A stretch of DNA of 64,000 nucleotides from UBA4132 sp037133675 (lineage in GTDB: Bacteria; Pseudomonadota; Gammaproteobacteria; Methylococcales; Methylomonadaceae): positions 36,902 to 100,901 of the forward strand of contig JBAXNR010000002.1 of NCBI GenBank assembly GCA_037133675.1, read 5' to 3'. Below are positions 25,059 to 32,842 of the stretch, piece by piece. The position numbers were made by a program, and so were the translations under genes. The notes under the pieces were generated by a model. That model ran no database searches. It worked only from the letters and a program-made list of their open reading frames with translations, and was not told the DNA's origin. Position 1 is the first letter of the stretch, and each line of letters begins with the position of its first letter.

Positions 25059-27273
25059 ATGGATAAACAAAATAAATTCTTCGCATTACGCAAGCAAGCC
25101 GAAGCACTGTTGAATAAGAGCGGTTTGCCCGCATCCGAGCTAATTGGCATTCAATCGGTTATTCAGGAACTCGACACCCACCGCATCGAATTAGAATTGC
25201 AAAATGAGGAATTGCTTGCCAGTGAAAAAAATCTGCACGATAGTGTTCAAAATTACATGGAGCTGTATGATTTTTCCCCTGTCGGTTACTGTTCACTGAA
25301 TACTGAGGGCGTGATAGTCAACGCCAATCTCACTTTCACAGTAATGCTAAATATCACCAGAAAAAAACTGATAAACCGACGTTTTGCCAGTTTTGTGCTA
25401 AACAGCGATAAAGATATTTTTTATTTCTATCAGAAAGCCTTTGTTAACCAAACTGTGCATAGCTGTGAATTACGCCTACAGCCACAAAATAATCTGCCTT
25501 TTTGGATCAAAATCGATGCGAGTTATAAATCAGGATTGATCCTACTGGCAATAACTGACATCAGCTATTTAAAGGCGATGGAAGCGGAATTACTGTTGGC
25601 GGCAAATATTTTTGAAGAAGGCGAGGAAGCCATTATGGTCGCCTCGCCTGATAGAATCATCCTCAAAGTCAATAAAGCCTTTACTAAAATTACGGGCTAT
25701 TCTGCCGATGAAGCGGTTGGTCAAAAAACCTCGCTATTAAAATCAGGCAAACAAGATGCGGCTTTTTATCTGCAACTATGGAACACCCTGAAAATCACCC
25801 ATTATTGGCAAGGTGAACTGTGGAATAAACGCAAAAATGGCGAGATTTATCCACAATGGCTAAGCATTTTTGAAAAATGTAATGCTCAATATGAAATAGA
25901 ACATTATATTGCGGTGTTTTCTGATATTACCGACCGAAAAACGGCGGAAACGCGCATTCATTTTATGGCACATTACGACGCGCTAACAGGTTTAGCTAAT
26001 CGGGTGCTATTACATGAAAAAATTAATGAGGCGATAGATCAGTCTTTAGGCAAAAATGATTCGTTTGCGCTGATGATGCTGGATTTGGATAATTTCAAAG
26101 TCATTAATGATTCGCTAGGGCATAGCATCGGCGATGAGTTACTTAAAGAAGTAGCGCGGCGTTTGCTTGAGTGTACTCGCACAGAAGATACCGTTGCCCG
26201 TTTAGGCGGTGATGAATTCGTTATTTTATTACTTGATTTAGGTCATCATAAAACCGAAACCGCTGACAATGCTGCGCAAGTGGCTGAAAAAGTGCTTAAC
26301 AGCTTGGCACAGCCTATCACCGTAGATAATCATCACCTGCACATAACGACGAGTATCGGCATTGCTATTAATACCGACGCTGATAACGCGAGCCTTTTAA
26401 TTAAATATGCCGATAACGCGCTGTATTCCGCCAAAGGTTTAGGACGTAACAACTATCAGTTTTACTCAGTGAAGATGAATACAACCGCGAATTTTCGCTT
26501 AATGGTGGAAAATGAATTACGCCATGCCTTGGAGCATTCGCAATTAGAATTGTATTATCAACCACAAGTGGATATTAAGACCAATCGTATCAGTAGCGCG
26601 GAAGCTCTGTTGCGCTGGCATCATCCAAAAAAAGGCATAATTTCACCCGCCAGTTTTATTCCTATCGCTGAAAAAACGGGATTAATTGTTCTTATCGGAA
26701 CGTGGGTGATGAGAGCCGCCTGTCTACAAATCGCTGAATGGAATAATTTGCAACTCACTCACCCGATTGATTATCTCGCCGTCAATGTCAGTGCGCGTCA
26801 ATTTATTCAGCAAAATTTCGTTGAGTTAGTCATTAATACGATTAATGAAACGGGGATTAACGCCAACCAATTGGAGATAGAGCTGAACTGAAGGTGTACT
26901 AATTTATGATGTTGATGACACCCTAAAAAAATTACAAACGCTAAAAGAATTGGGTGTACGCATCGCTGTTGATGATTTTGGTACGGGCTATTCATCGTTG
27001 AGTTATCTGAAACGCTTTCCCTTGAATGTGTTAAAAATTGATAAATCTTTTATAGACACCGTGACTACTGATTCGAGCGATTCTGTCATCGTGCAAACCA
27101 TCATCATGTTAGCAAAGGGCTTAGAAATTAGCGTCATTGCTGAAGGTGTTGAAACCGAACAACAATTGGATTTCTTGCGCCTAAGAGAGTGCGATACTTT
27201 TCAGGGCTATTTTTGCAGTCCCCCAGTTCCTAATACTGCTTTTTTGGCTTTACTTGATAGCACTCGTCATTAA
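25059..27273 (+). pseudogene. PAS-PAS-GGDEF-EAL cyclic-di-GMP protein broken by a +1 frameshift
   Basis: Cytoplasmic c-di-GMP turnover protein. Order: N-terminal helix (1-70), PAS 1 (about 75-170, YDFSPVGYCSLNTEG), PAS 2 (about 180-300, with NKAFTKITGYSADEAVG and the closing ITDRK), GGDEF cyclase with intact GGDEF (383-387), then EAL phosphodiesterase with EALLRWHHP (515-517). The frame hits TGA at 26889-26891 just after LEIEL. In the other frame the sequence continues perfectly as TEGVLIYDVDDTLKKLQTL, then VDDFGTGYSSLSYLKRFPLNVLKIDKSFI up to 27273. One extra A in 'ctgaactgaa' (26886-26887) is the whole lesion. If real, the cyclase may remain active while the EAL half is lost. If a sequencing error, the protein is about 737 aa and bifunctional. 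Confidence 0.9.
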
Positions 27274-27326
27274 GTAATCAGGCAAAAACGGTGGTGAATG
27301 ACTGGCAGTCATTAAAACCTAGACCA

Positions 27327-27344
27327 CAGATTTAACTCGCTACC
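27327..27344. repeat. Half copy of the cagatttaaC(c/t)cgctacc inverted repeat
   Basis: cagatttaactcgctacc matches one arm of the 101-bp inverted-repeat element at 35597-35697 with one difference. Upstream bases (actggcagtc, 27301) also match that element, suggesting a decayed copy. Confidence 0.5.
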
Positions 27345-27488
27345 TTTGTACCTGCTTATTTTTGGCACTGCTATTGCTTTGAAATCTCACAAGAACCAAT
27401 TCAGGCTTACGATTAAAAAAGTGCTATTTTTTGCACCAAAATGAATCAAGCCTGCACCATTAAATGAATAATTAAACAGGTAACCGCT

Positions 27489-28943
27489 ATGGCGACATCT
27501 TCACTTTGGACAGACTATCAAGCTGACAAAGCTTACGATGAAATGATTAACACGCTAGGCAATGTGCGCCCGCTATGTTCAACGTTAGGGCAGCAGTTAC
27601 AATCCTTGGGAGTTGACGCGTTAAAAGCGCGGCGTTCTGCGGCTGAGGCGGCAATTTTGGAAATGGGCATTACTTTTACCGTGTACAGCGAAAAAGGCAA
27701 TATTGACCGTGCGTGGCCGTTCGATATTATTCCCCGTCTTATCGAATTTCAAGAATGGAAAGGCATCGAAGCAGGGCTAAAACAACGTCTGAAAGCTTTG
27801 AACTGCTTTATTGACGATGTTTATAACGAACAAGCGATGATTAAAGATGGTTTATTGCCCGCTGATTTAATTCATAGCTCCAGCAATTTTCGCCCTGAAT
27901 GTGTGGGAATGCACCCAAAATTTGGCAGTTGGGCAAATATTTGCGGTAGCGATTTAGTCAGGGATGGCGCGGGGGTGATGTATGTATTGGAAGATAATTT
28001 ACGCGTGCCGTCTGGCGTGTCGTATATGATTGAGAACCGCATCGTGACTAAACGAGTGTTTCCCGAAGTATTGCAAAATCTCAACGTCATGCCTGTTGAT
28101 ACTTATCCAGCACAATTATTTGAAATGCTGGTATCGATAGCACCTCATGACAATGAGCATCCACAAATCGCGGTGTTAACTCCTGGAATTTATAATTCTG
28201 CTTATTTTGAACACGCGTTTCTTGCTCAACGCATGGGGGCAGAATTGGTAGAAGGCAATGATTTAGTAGTCAAAGAAGATAATTGTGTTTATATGCGCAC
28301 CATTAAAGGGCTAGAAAAAGTCGATGTGATTTATCGGCGCATTGATGATTTATTCCTAGACCCCGAAGTCTTTAACAAAGAGTCTACGCTGGGAGTAAAA
28401 GGCTTAATGCGGGCATGGAAAGCAGGTAATGTCGCCTTAGCAAACGCACCAGGTGCAGGGGTTGCTGATGATAAAGTGGTTTACGCATTCGTGCCAGAAA
28501 TGATCCGTTATTATTTAAACGAAGAACCCCTATTACCTAATGTGCCTACCTATTTATGCAGTGACCCTGGGCAACAGGCTTATGTATTAGATCATTTGCA
28601 TGAGCTGGTAGTGAAACCTGCTAACGAATCAGGCGGTTATGGTATGTTGGTTGGCCCTCATTCTAATCCCAAAGAAATTAAAAAATTTCACAAACTGATT
28701 CGCGCTAATCCGCGCAATTATATTGCTCAACCAACGCTGGCTTTATCAACCTGTCCCACTTTGTGCAACGATCACTTAGAGCCGCGTCATATTGATTTAC
28801 GCCCGTTTATTTTGCAAGGTGAACACAGTTTTGTCACTGCTGGTGGTTTGACGCGGGTAGCGTTGCGCGAAGGTTCGTTAATTGTCAACTCCTCACAAGG
28901 CGGCGGCAGTAAAGACACTTGGATTATCAATACGGAGCAATAA
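27489..28943 (+). CDS. Circularly permuted ATP-grasp protein (stand-alone)
   Basis: A 484-residue protein of the CP_ATPgrasp (DUF404/DUF407) family, predicted to be an ATP-dependent carboxylate-amine ligase acting on peptides in the cytoplasm. Visible family segments: FTVYSEKGNIDRAWPFDIIPRLIE, GLKQRLKALNCFIDDVYN, the Asp/Glu-rich YVLEDNLRVPSGVSYMIENR, IAVLTPGIYNSAYFEHAFLAQRMGAELVEGNDL, DVIYRRIDDLFLDP, LVVKPANESGGYGMLVG and the end STCPTLCNDHLEPRHIDLRPF ... GGLTRVAL. It is followed after one base by the alpha-E gene and is paralogous to the N-terminal half of the fusion at 38980-41550. The family is always found with alpha-E and transglutaminase genes. The substrate is unknown. Confidence 0.9.
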   Translation: MATSSLWTDYQADKAYDEMINTLGNVRPLCSTLGQQLQSLGVDALKARRSAAEAAILEMGITFTVYSEKGNIDRAWPFDIIPRLIEFQEWKGIEAGLKQRLKALNCFIDDVYNEQAMIKDGLLPADLIHSSSNFRPECVGMHPKFGSWANICGSDLVRDGAGVMYVLEDNLRVPSGVSYMIENRIVTKRVFPEVLQNLNVMPVDTYPAQLFEMLVSIAPHDNEHPQIAVLTPGIYNSAYFEHAFLAQRMGAELVEGNDLVVKEDNCVYMRTIKGLEKVDVIYRRIDDLFLDPEVFNKESTLGVKGLMRAWKAGNVALANAPGAGVADDKVVYAFVPEMIRYYLNEEPLLPNVPTYLCSDPGQQAYVLDHLHELVVKPANESGGYGMLVGPHSNPKEIKKFHKLIRANPRNYIAQPTLALSTCPTLCNDHLEPRHIDLRPFILQGEHSFVTAGGLTRVALREGSLIVNSSQGGGSKDTWIINTEQ

Positions 28944-28944
28944 G

Positions 28945-29880
28945 ATGTTATCTCGATCTGCTGAACGATTATATTGGTTGGCGCGTTATTTAGAACGCAC
29001 CGAAAACACGGCGCGTTTAATCAGTGTGACCATGAATCTGATTTACGATTTGCCTTACGGCACGGAAGTTGGCTGGCATACCTTACTCACGATTTGTAAT
29101 GTGGATGCAGCGTTTAATGAACGCTTCAAAACCGTCACTGAGCAGAATGTCAGCCGCTTTTTATTGGCTGATCCTAAAAATCCCAGTTCGCTACTGTCTT
29201 CTTTGTCGTATGCGCGGGAAAATATTCGTACTAGCCGCGAACTCATGCCCGATGAAGCGTGGGAGCAAGTCAATAAAATGTATTTGTATGCCACCAACAA
29301 CCTTGACAGCTTATCTAATCGGCGTGGACGGGTGATATTTTTGCAAAAAATCATGCGCGGTTGTCAGCGTTTTACGGGGTTTATAGCGGGGGCAATGAGC
29401 CGCAATGACAGTTATCGCTTTATTTCTTTGGGGCGCAATATTGAACGCGCCGACATGACCACGCGCATGATAGATTTTGGTACGGTGTTATTGGCGGAAA
29501 ATCCTAACCCAGTAATGCGTGAATACGAAAATACTTTATGGCTTAATGTATTGAAATCGCTAAGCGCGTCTTTGATGTATCGCAAACAAGTTCGTCAACG
29601 TATTAAGGGTAAAGAGGTATTACATTTTTTATTGAAAAACCCTGATCTTCCAAGCTCTGTCGATCATTGCTTACAAGAAATTAGCTACAGCATTACTAAA
29701 TTGCCCAATTCAGAAGCACTGATTACCCTTCTTAATAATTTGGAACAACAGATGTTGTCTACCAATATTTCGGAAATAACACCGACAGAACTGCATCAAA
29801 TTCTTGATAATTTGCAAGCCGAGTTTAATGCCTTACATTTGAAAATTTCTGAGACTTGGTTTTCGAATCAACTGGAATGA
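28945..29880 (+). CDS. Alpha-E (DUF403) domain protein
   Basis: A 311-residue all-helical protein of the alpha-E family. It starts MLSRSAERLYWLARYLERTENTARLI, the signature of the domain, and continues with DEAWEQVNKMYLY, GCQRFTGFIAGAMSRNDSYRFISLGRNIERADMTTRMID and a helical tail. ATG 28945 lies one base after the ATP-grasp stop with GGAG eight bases before it, so the two genes are translationally coupled. An upstream start within the previous gene gives a non-homologous leader. In the predicted peptide-modification system alpha-E partners the ATP-grasp ligase, but its activity is not known. Downstream there is a hairpin and then an integrase remnant rather than the usual transglutaminase gene. 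Confidence 0.9.
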   Translation: MLSRSAERLYWLARYLERTENTARLISVTMNLIYDLPYGTEVGWHTLLTICNVDAAFNERFKTVTEQNVSRFLLADPKNPSSLLSSLSYARENIRTSRELMPDEAWEQVNKMYLYATNNLDSLSNRRGRVIFLQKIMRGCQRFTGFIAGAMSRNDSYRFISLGRNIERADMTTRMIDFGTVLLAENPNPVMREYENTLWLNVLKSLSASLMYRKQVRQRIKGKEVLHFLLKNPDLPSSVDHCLQEISYSITKLPNSEALITLLNNLEQQMLSTNISEITPTELHQILDNLQAEFNALHLKISETWFSNQLE

Positions 29881-29890
29881 AAAGATGGTG

Positions 29891-29916
29891 GGAGTACAAA
29901 CCTAGCTTTGTACTCC
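29891..29916 (+). terminator. Hairpin after the alpha-E gene
   Basis: Arms ggagtacaaa and tttgtactcc with a 6-base loop, 11 bases after the stop. There is no T-run, so it is a terminator-like repeat related to the gagtgcaagc family. Confidence 0.5.
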
Positions 29917-29921
29917 CTAGT

Positions 29922-30212
29922 GAGTTATGTTATGCAGAATGGCAACACATAGACCTAAACGCTAAAGAATGGCGGCATTTAGTCAGTAAAACCCAACCCC
30001 CCACATAGTCCCCCTTATCAAACCAAGCCGTTGAGATTCTAAACAGGTTAAAGACTGTCACTGGTAATAGTCGTTTTGTCTTTGCCAGTGAATTCACAGA
30101 CAAAGAACAGCCAATAAGCAAAGAAGCATTATTAGCAGGTCTTAGGCGGTTAGGTTTTAGCAAGACTGAAACCACGCTACACGGCTTTAGGGCAAGGTTA
30201 AATAGTGAGTAA
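29922..30212 (+). pseudogene. Tyrosine recombinase (integrase) remnant
   Basis: The plus strand reads ELCYAEWQHIDLNAKEWRHLVSKTQ, then a TAG (30006-30008), then SPLSNQAVEILNRLKTVTGNSRFVF, ISKEALLAGLRRLGFSKTETTLHGFRARLNSE and stop. This is the catalytic-domain pattern of P4-type integrases (W..IDL...EWR / PLS.QA..IL..L / HGFRA), with an internal stop, no 5' half and the Tyr-containing C-terminus lost. It marks the left border of the accessory island 29922-35338. Confidence 0.8.
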
Positions 30213-30288
30213 TAGTCGTGTTTTCGCAAGCTAAGCTATGATGCTGTTACTATATGCACAAAATTAACCACTTTTTAATCATCCTGCC

Positions 30289-30495
30289 ATGAAAGAAATT
30301 ATATTTTTAGTTGAAGACACGCCAGAAGGTGGTTTTACGGCTAGATCACTAGGCGATTTTTGCTATACCGATGCTGATACAGTTGCCGAACTGCATAACA
30401 ATGTCCGCGATGCGGTTGCCCGTCATTTTGATGAATCTGAAAAGCCTAGCGTCATTCGATTGCATTTTGTTCATGATGAAGTGATAAGTGCATGA
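30289..30495 (+). CDS. hicB: HicB-like antitoxin
   Basis: A 68-residue small HicB-type protein: MKEIIFLVEDTPEGGFTARSLGDFCYTDADTVAELHNNVRDAVARHF, the partial RNase-H-like fold that neutralises HicA. It lacks the longer DNA-binding C-terminus of classical HicB, as is common where the antitoxin gene comes first. The pair is probably self-regulated, but no operator was identified. Its stop codon overlaps the start of hicA, giving coupled translation. It stands between an integrase remnant and a type III R-M system and so may help stabilise the island. Confidence 0.85.
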   Translation: MKEIIFLVEDTPEGGFTARSLGDFCYTDADTVAELHNNVRDAVARHFDESEKPSVIRLHFVHDEVISA

Positions 30496-30730
30496 AACTA
30501 CCACGCGCAAAACAGGCTTGCAGTTAGTCAAAATCTTGGAAGCGTTAGGTTATCAAGTAACGCGACAAACAGGTAGCCATATCCGACTAAGCACTTCACA
30601 AAATGGCGAGCATCACATCACCATTCCCGCGCATAACCCATTAAAAACAGGCACGTTATCAGCGATATTAAACGATGTTGCCCAGCATTTTAATATCAGC
30701 CGTGATGAATTATTGAATCGATTGCTTTAA
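30488..30730 (+). CDS. hicA: HicA-like toxin, N-terminus possibly frameshifted
   Basis: An 80-residue mRNA interferase of the double-stranded-RNA-binding-like HicA fold. The core GLQLVKILEALGYQVTRQTGSHIRLS carries the conserved GSH catalytic His, and PAHNPLKTGTLSAILNDV is the family's second half. The open frame begins at GTG 30488. However, the family normally starts MKLPR followed by G, and just there an ATG (30492, ATGA overlap with hicB) reads MKLPRAK before running out of frame. One missing A in the run at about 30507-30510 would join MKLPRAKTGLQLVKIL. So either the GTG start is used or a homopolymer error hides the real start. Confidence 0.85.
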   Translation: MHETTTRKTGLQLVKILEALGYQVTRQTGSHIRLSTSQNGEHHITIPAHNPLKTGTLSAILNDVAQHFNISRDELLNRLL

Positions 30731-30744
30731 GGAAAGGAATAACT

Positions 30745-32409
30745 GTGGCAGATAATTACGACGATTACAGCAAAGAAGAGTTAATTAGAGAATTACGCGC
30801 AAAAAATCAAAAGCCACGCTTTGGTTTATATTGGGAGCGCGACGATATTGAACACGAACGGGCGATTAATGATGATTTTGTTGCCTTGGATTTGGATGAA
30901 TCGTTATCATGTGGTGACGCGCCTTTTCAGAATTTAATTATTGAAGGTGATAATTTTGATGCCTTGCGTTTTTTGCGCATGACGTATAAAGGTCAGGTGA
31001 AATGTATTTATATTGATCCACCGTATAACACGGGTAATAAGGATTTTGTTTATAACGACCGTTTTGTTGATAAGGATGATGTTTATAAGCATTCCAAGTG
31101 GCTGGAGTTTATGTATCGGCGGCTGGAATTAGCACGGGATTTGTTGGCTGAGGATGGGGTAATTTTTGTTTCGATTGATGATAATGAACAGGCGAATTTG
31201 AAGTTATTAATGGATAACGTTTTTGGTGCTAATAATTTCATTGCCAATGTAATCTGGCAAAAAAAACAATCTCCACAAAGTGATGCTACTTATTTTTCAA
31301 CAATGCACGATTATATCTGCGTTTTTGCAAAGCAAAGTAAAACCAATAAAAATGACCCTAATGGCTTTTCGTTAGCCAAGCTAGAAAGAACCGATATTCA
31401 AAATAATAGGTATCAAAATCCAGACAACGACCTTCGTGGTGCGTGGACTTCTAGTGATTATACTTGTAATAAAAACTCAGACGAACGCCCAAACCTTTAC
31501 TATCCCATCGTAAATCCTAATACCCATGAAGTAATATTGCCGTTAAAAACTTCTGTATGGCGATATTCGCAAGAAAGGCACAATGAAAACGTTAATAACA
31601 ATTTAGTTGTTTGGGGTAGTGACGGTAAGGGACGACCAAGATTTAAACGATTTATAGATAAAGTGAGTGGCGTTGTGCCGTCTACATGGTGGACTAGAGA
31701 GTTTGCAGGAGATAATCAAGAAGCAAGGAAAGAATTACGCAAAATATTTTCTGAACATGAGACAGATTTTACTACCCCCAAACCTACCCGCCTTATTGAA
31801 CGTATTTTACAAATAGCGACAAATAAGGATTCTATTGTTTTGGATTTTTTTGGTGGCTCAGGCACAACCGCCCACGCTGTTTTAAATCTAAACAAACAAG
31901 ACGGCGGCAACCGCCGCTTTATTCTGGTTTCCAACACCGAAGCCACCGAAGCAGAACCCGATAAAAACCTGTGCCGTGATGTGTGCGCGGAACGGGTGCG
32001 CCGCGTGATGCAAGGCTATACCAACCAAAAAGCTGAACAAGTCGAAGGCTTAGGCGGTAATTTCGCTTACTTAAAAACCCGCCGCATTGCCTCAGAAACT
32101 CTATTAACTGAAATCCAGCATTCACAAATCTGGACAGCGTTACAACTGAGTCACGGTGTGGCTTTATCGGCTTTTAATCCCAGCTCAAGCGTACAGCAAC
32201 TGCAAACCGCTGATAACACGGTGATGTATCTATGCCAATTGACAGAACAGGAATTAACCGCCGTCACTGAGTGTTTAGAAAAACAACAAACAACGGTTTA
32301 TTCATGGCAACCTGCTTTATTAAGCCACTATATTGAAAATGCAAACCTCACTTGCTTGCCGATACCAAAATTTTTGCTTGACCGTTTTGGTACAGGCGTT
32401 AAAGCATGA
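30745..32409 (+). CDS. mod: Type III restriction-modification methyltransferase (Mod)
   Basis: A 554-residue beta-class N6-adenine DNA methyltransferase, the modification and specificity subunit of a type III R-M system. Motif IV is DPPYNTGNKDFVYND; helper segment SKWLEFMYRRLELARDLL; EDGVIFVSIDDNE; motif I near the end DFFGGSGTTAHAVL. The variable region between (about residues 170-330) is the target-recognition domain. Start is GTG 30745 after GGAAAGGA, 14 bases behind hicA. It forms an operon with a small unknown gene and res, with a nested-palindrome repeat inserted between mod and the small gene. Confidence 0.93.
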   Translation: MADNYDDYSKEELIRELRAKNQKPRFGLYWERDDIEHERAINDDFVALDLDESLSCGDAPFQNLIIEGDNFDALRFLRMTYKGQVKCIYIDPPYNTGNKDFVYNDRFVDKDDVYKHSKWLEFMYRRLELARDLLAEDGVIFVSIDDNEQANLKLLMDNVFGANNFIANVIWQKKQSPQSDATYFSTMHDYICVFAKQSKTNKNDPNGFSLAKLERTDIQNNRYQNPDNDLRGAWTSSDYTCNKNSDERPNLYYPIVNPNTHEVILPLKTSVWRYSQERHNENVNNNLVVWGSDGKGRPRFKRFIDKVSGVVPSTWWTREFAGDNQEARKELRKIFSEHETDFTTPKPTRLIERILQIATNKDSIVLDFFGGSGTTAHAVLNLNKQDGGNRRFILVSNTEATEAEPDKNLCRDVCAERVRRVMQGYTNQKAEQVEGLGGNFAYLKTRRIASETLLTEIQHSQIWTALQLSHGVALSAFNPSSSVQQLQTADNTVMYLCQLTEQELTAVTECLEKQQTTVYSWQPALLSHYIENANLTCLPIPKFLLDRFGTGVKA

Positions 32410-32431
32410 CGGCTATAACTTCCATTTTCTC

Positions 32432-32528
32432 GTTCCCACGCGCTGCGTGGGAATGCAGTCTCAACGCGCCGCGTTGTGTAGCAAACCGCAGCGCGGTCTG
32501 AATGAATTCCCACGCAGCGCGTGGGAAC
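32432..32528. repeat. Nested-palindrome repeat, inverted copy
   Basis: 97 bp with perfect 23-bp outer arms and the inner hairpins in opposite order to the copy at 11857-11948, so one is the inversion of the other. It lies 22 bases after the mod stop, inside the R-M operon. Confidence 0.85.
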
Positions 32529-32575
32529 TAGATTAACCTACAAATTAGACTTCTTAGACTTAAGGAATTATCAAA

Positions 32576-32821
32576 ATGTCAGACTTAACAAATATAAGCG
32601 ATAAAGACATTGTGCTGGAGATTTATCGCCGAATTAACGGTGAAACTGAAATGCACTGGCACTTGAATTATTTGTATCGTGCGGCTTTACGTCCTGTTTA
32701 TACGTTTTTTGATAAACAAAATATTGATGAAGCCAATATTCGCTCTTATCAATCGCCTGACTGGGAAAAACTGGAAGCGGAACGTGATGAGGTTTTAGAG
32801 TATTTTCCTGATGATGAATAA
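32576..32821 (+). CDS. Small unknown protein between mod and res
   Basis: An 81-residue acidic, mostly helical protein (MSDLTNISDKDIVLEIYRR ... WEKLEAERDEVLEYFPDDE). AAGGA ribosome site, 21 bases before res and co-directional with both R-M genes. I do not recognise a family. Its position argues for a role linked to the type III system (accessory, control or anti-host protein), but nothing in the sequence proves this. It has no helix-turn-helix signature of the usual R-M controller proteins. Confidence 0.65.
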   Translation: MSDLTNISDKDIVLEIYRRINGETEMHWHLNYLYRAALRPVYTFFDKQNIDEANIRSYQSPDWEKLEAERDEVLEYFPDDE

Positions 32822-32842
32822 GGCTGTTTTTTGGAGTAACGC

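Noticed and set aside
27405..27460. Possible sigma-54/NtrC-like site (ttttttgcacc, gcctgcacc) upstream of the ATP-grasp gene
   Set aside because: The -24 element does not match GG and the spacing to GC fails, and the TGCACC half-sites lack proper dyad partners.
29930..30229. 99-aa minus-strand ORF
   Set aside because: The opposite strand carries a clear, although broken, integrase catalytic-domain signature. The minus-strand peptide resembles nothing.
32328..32536. Short ORFs on both strands (FPRSAWE peptides)
   Set aside because: They are typical translations of the nested-palindrome repeat 32432-32528, not genes. The same applies at 11666-11959.
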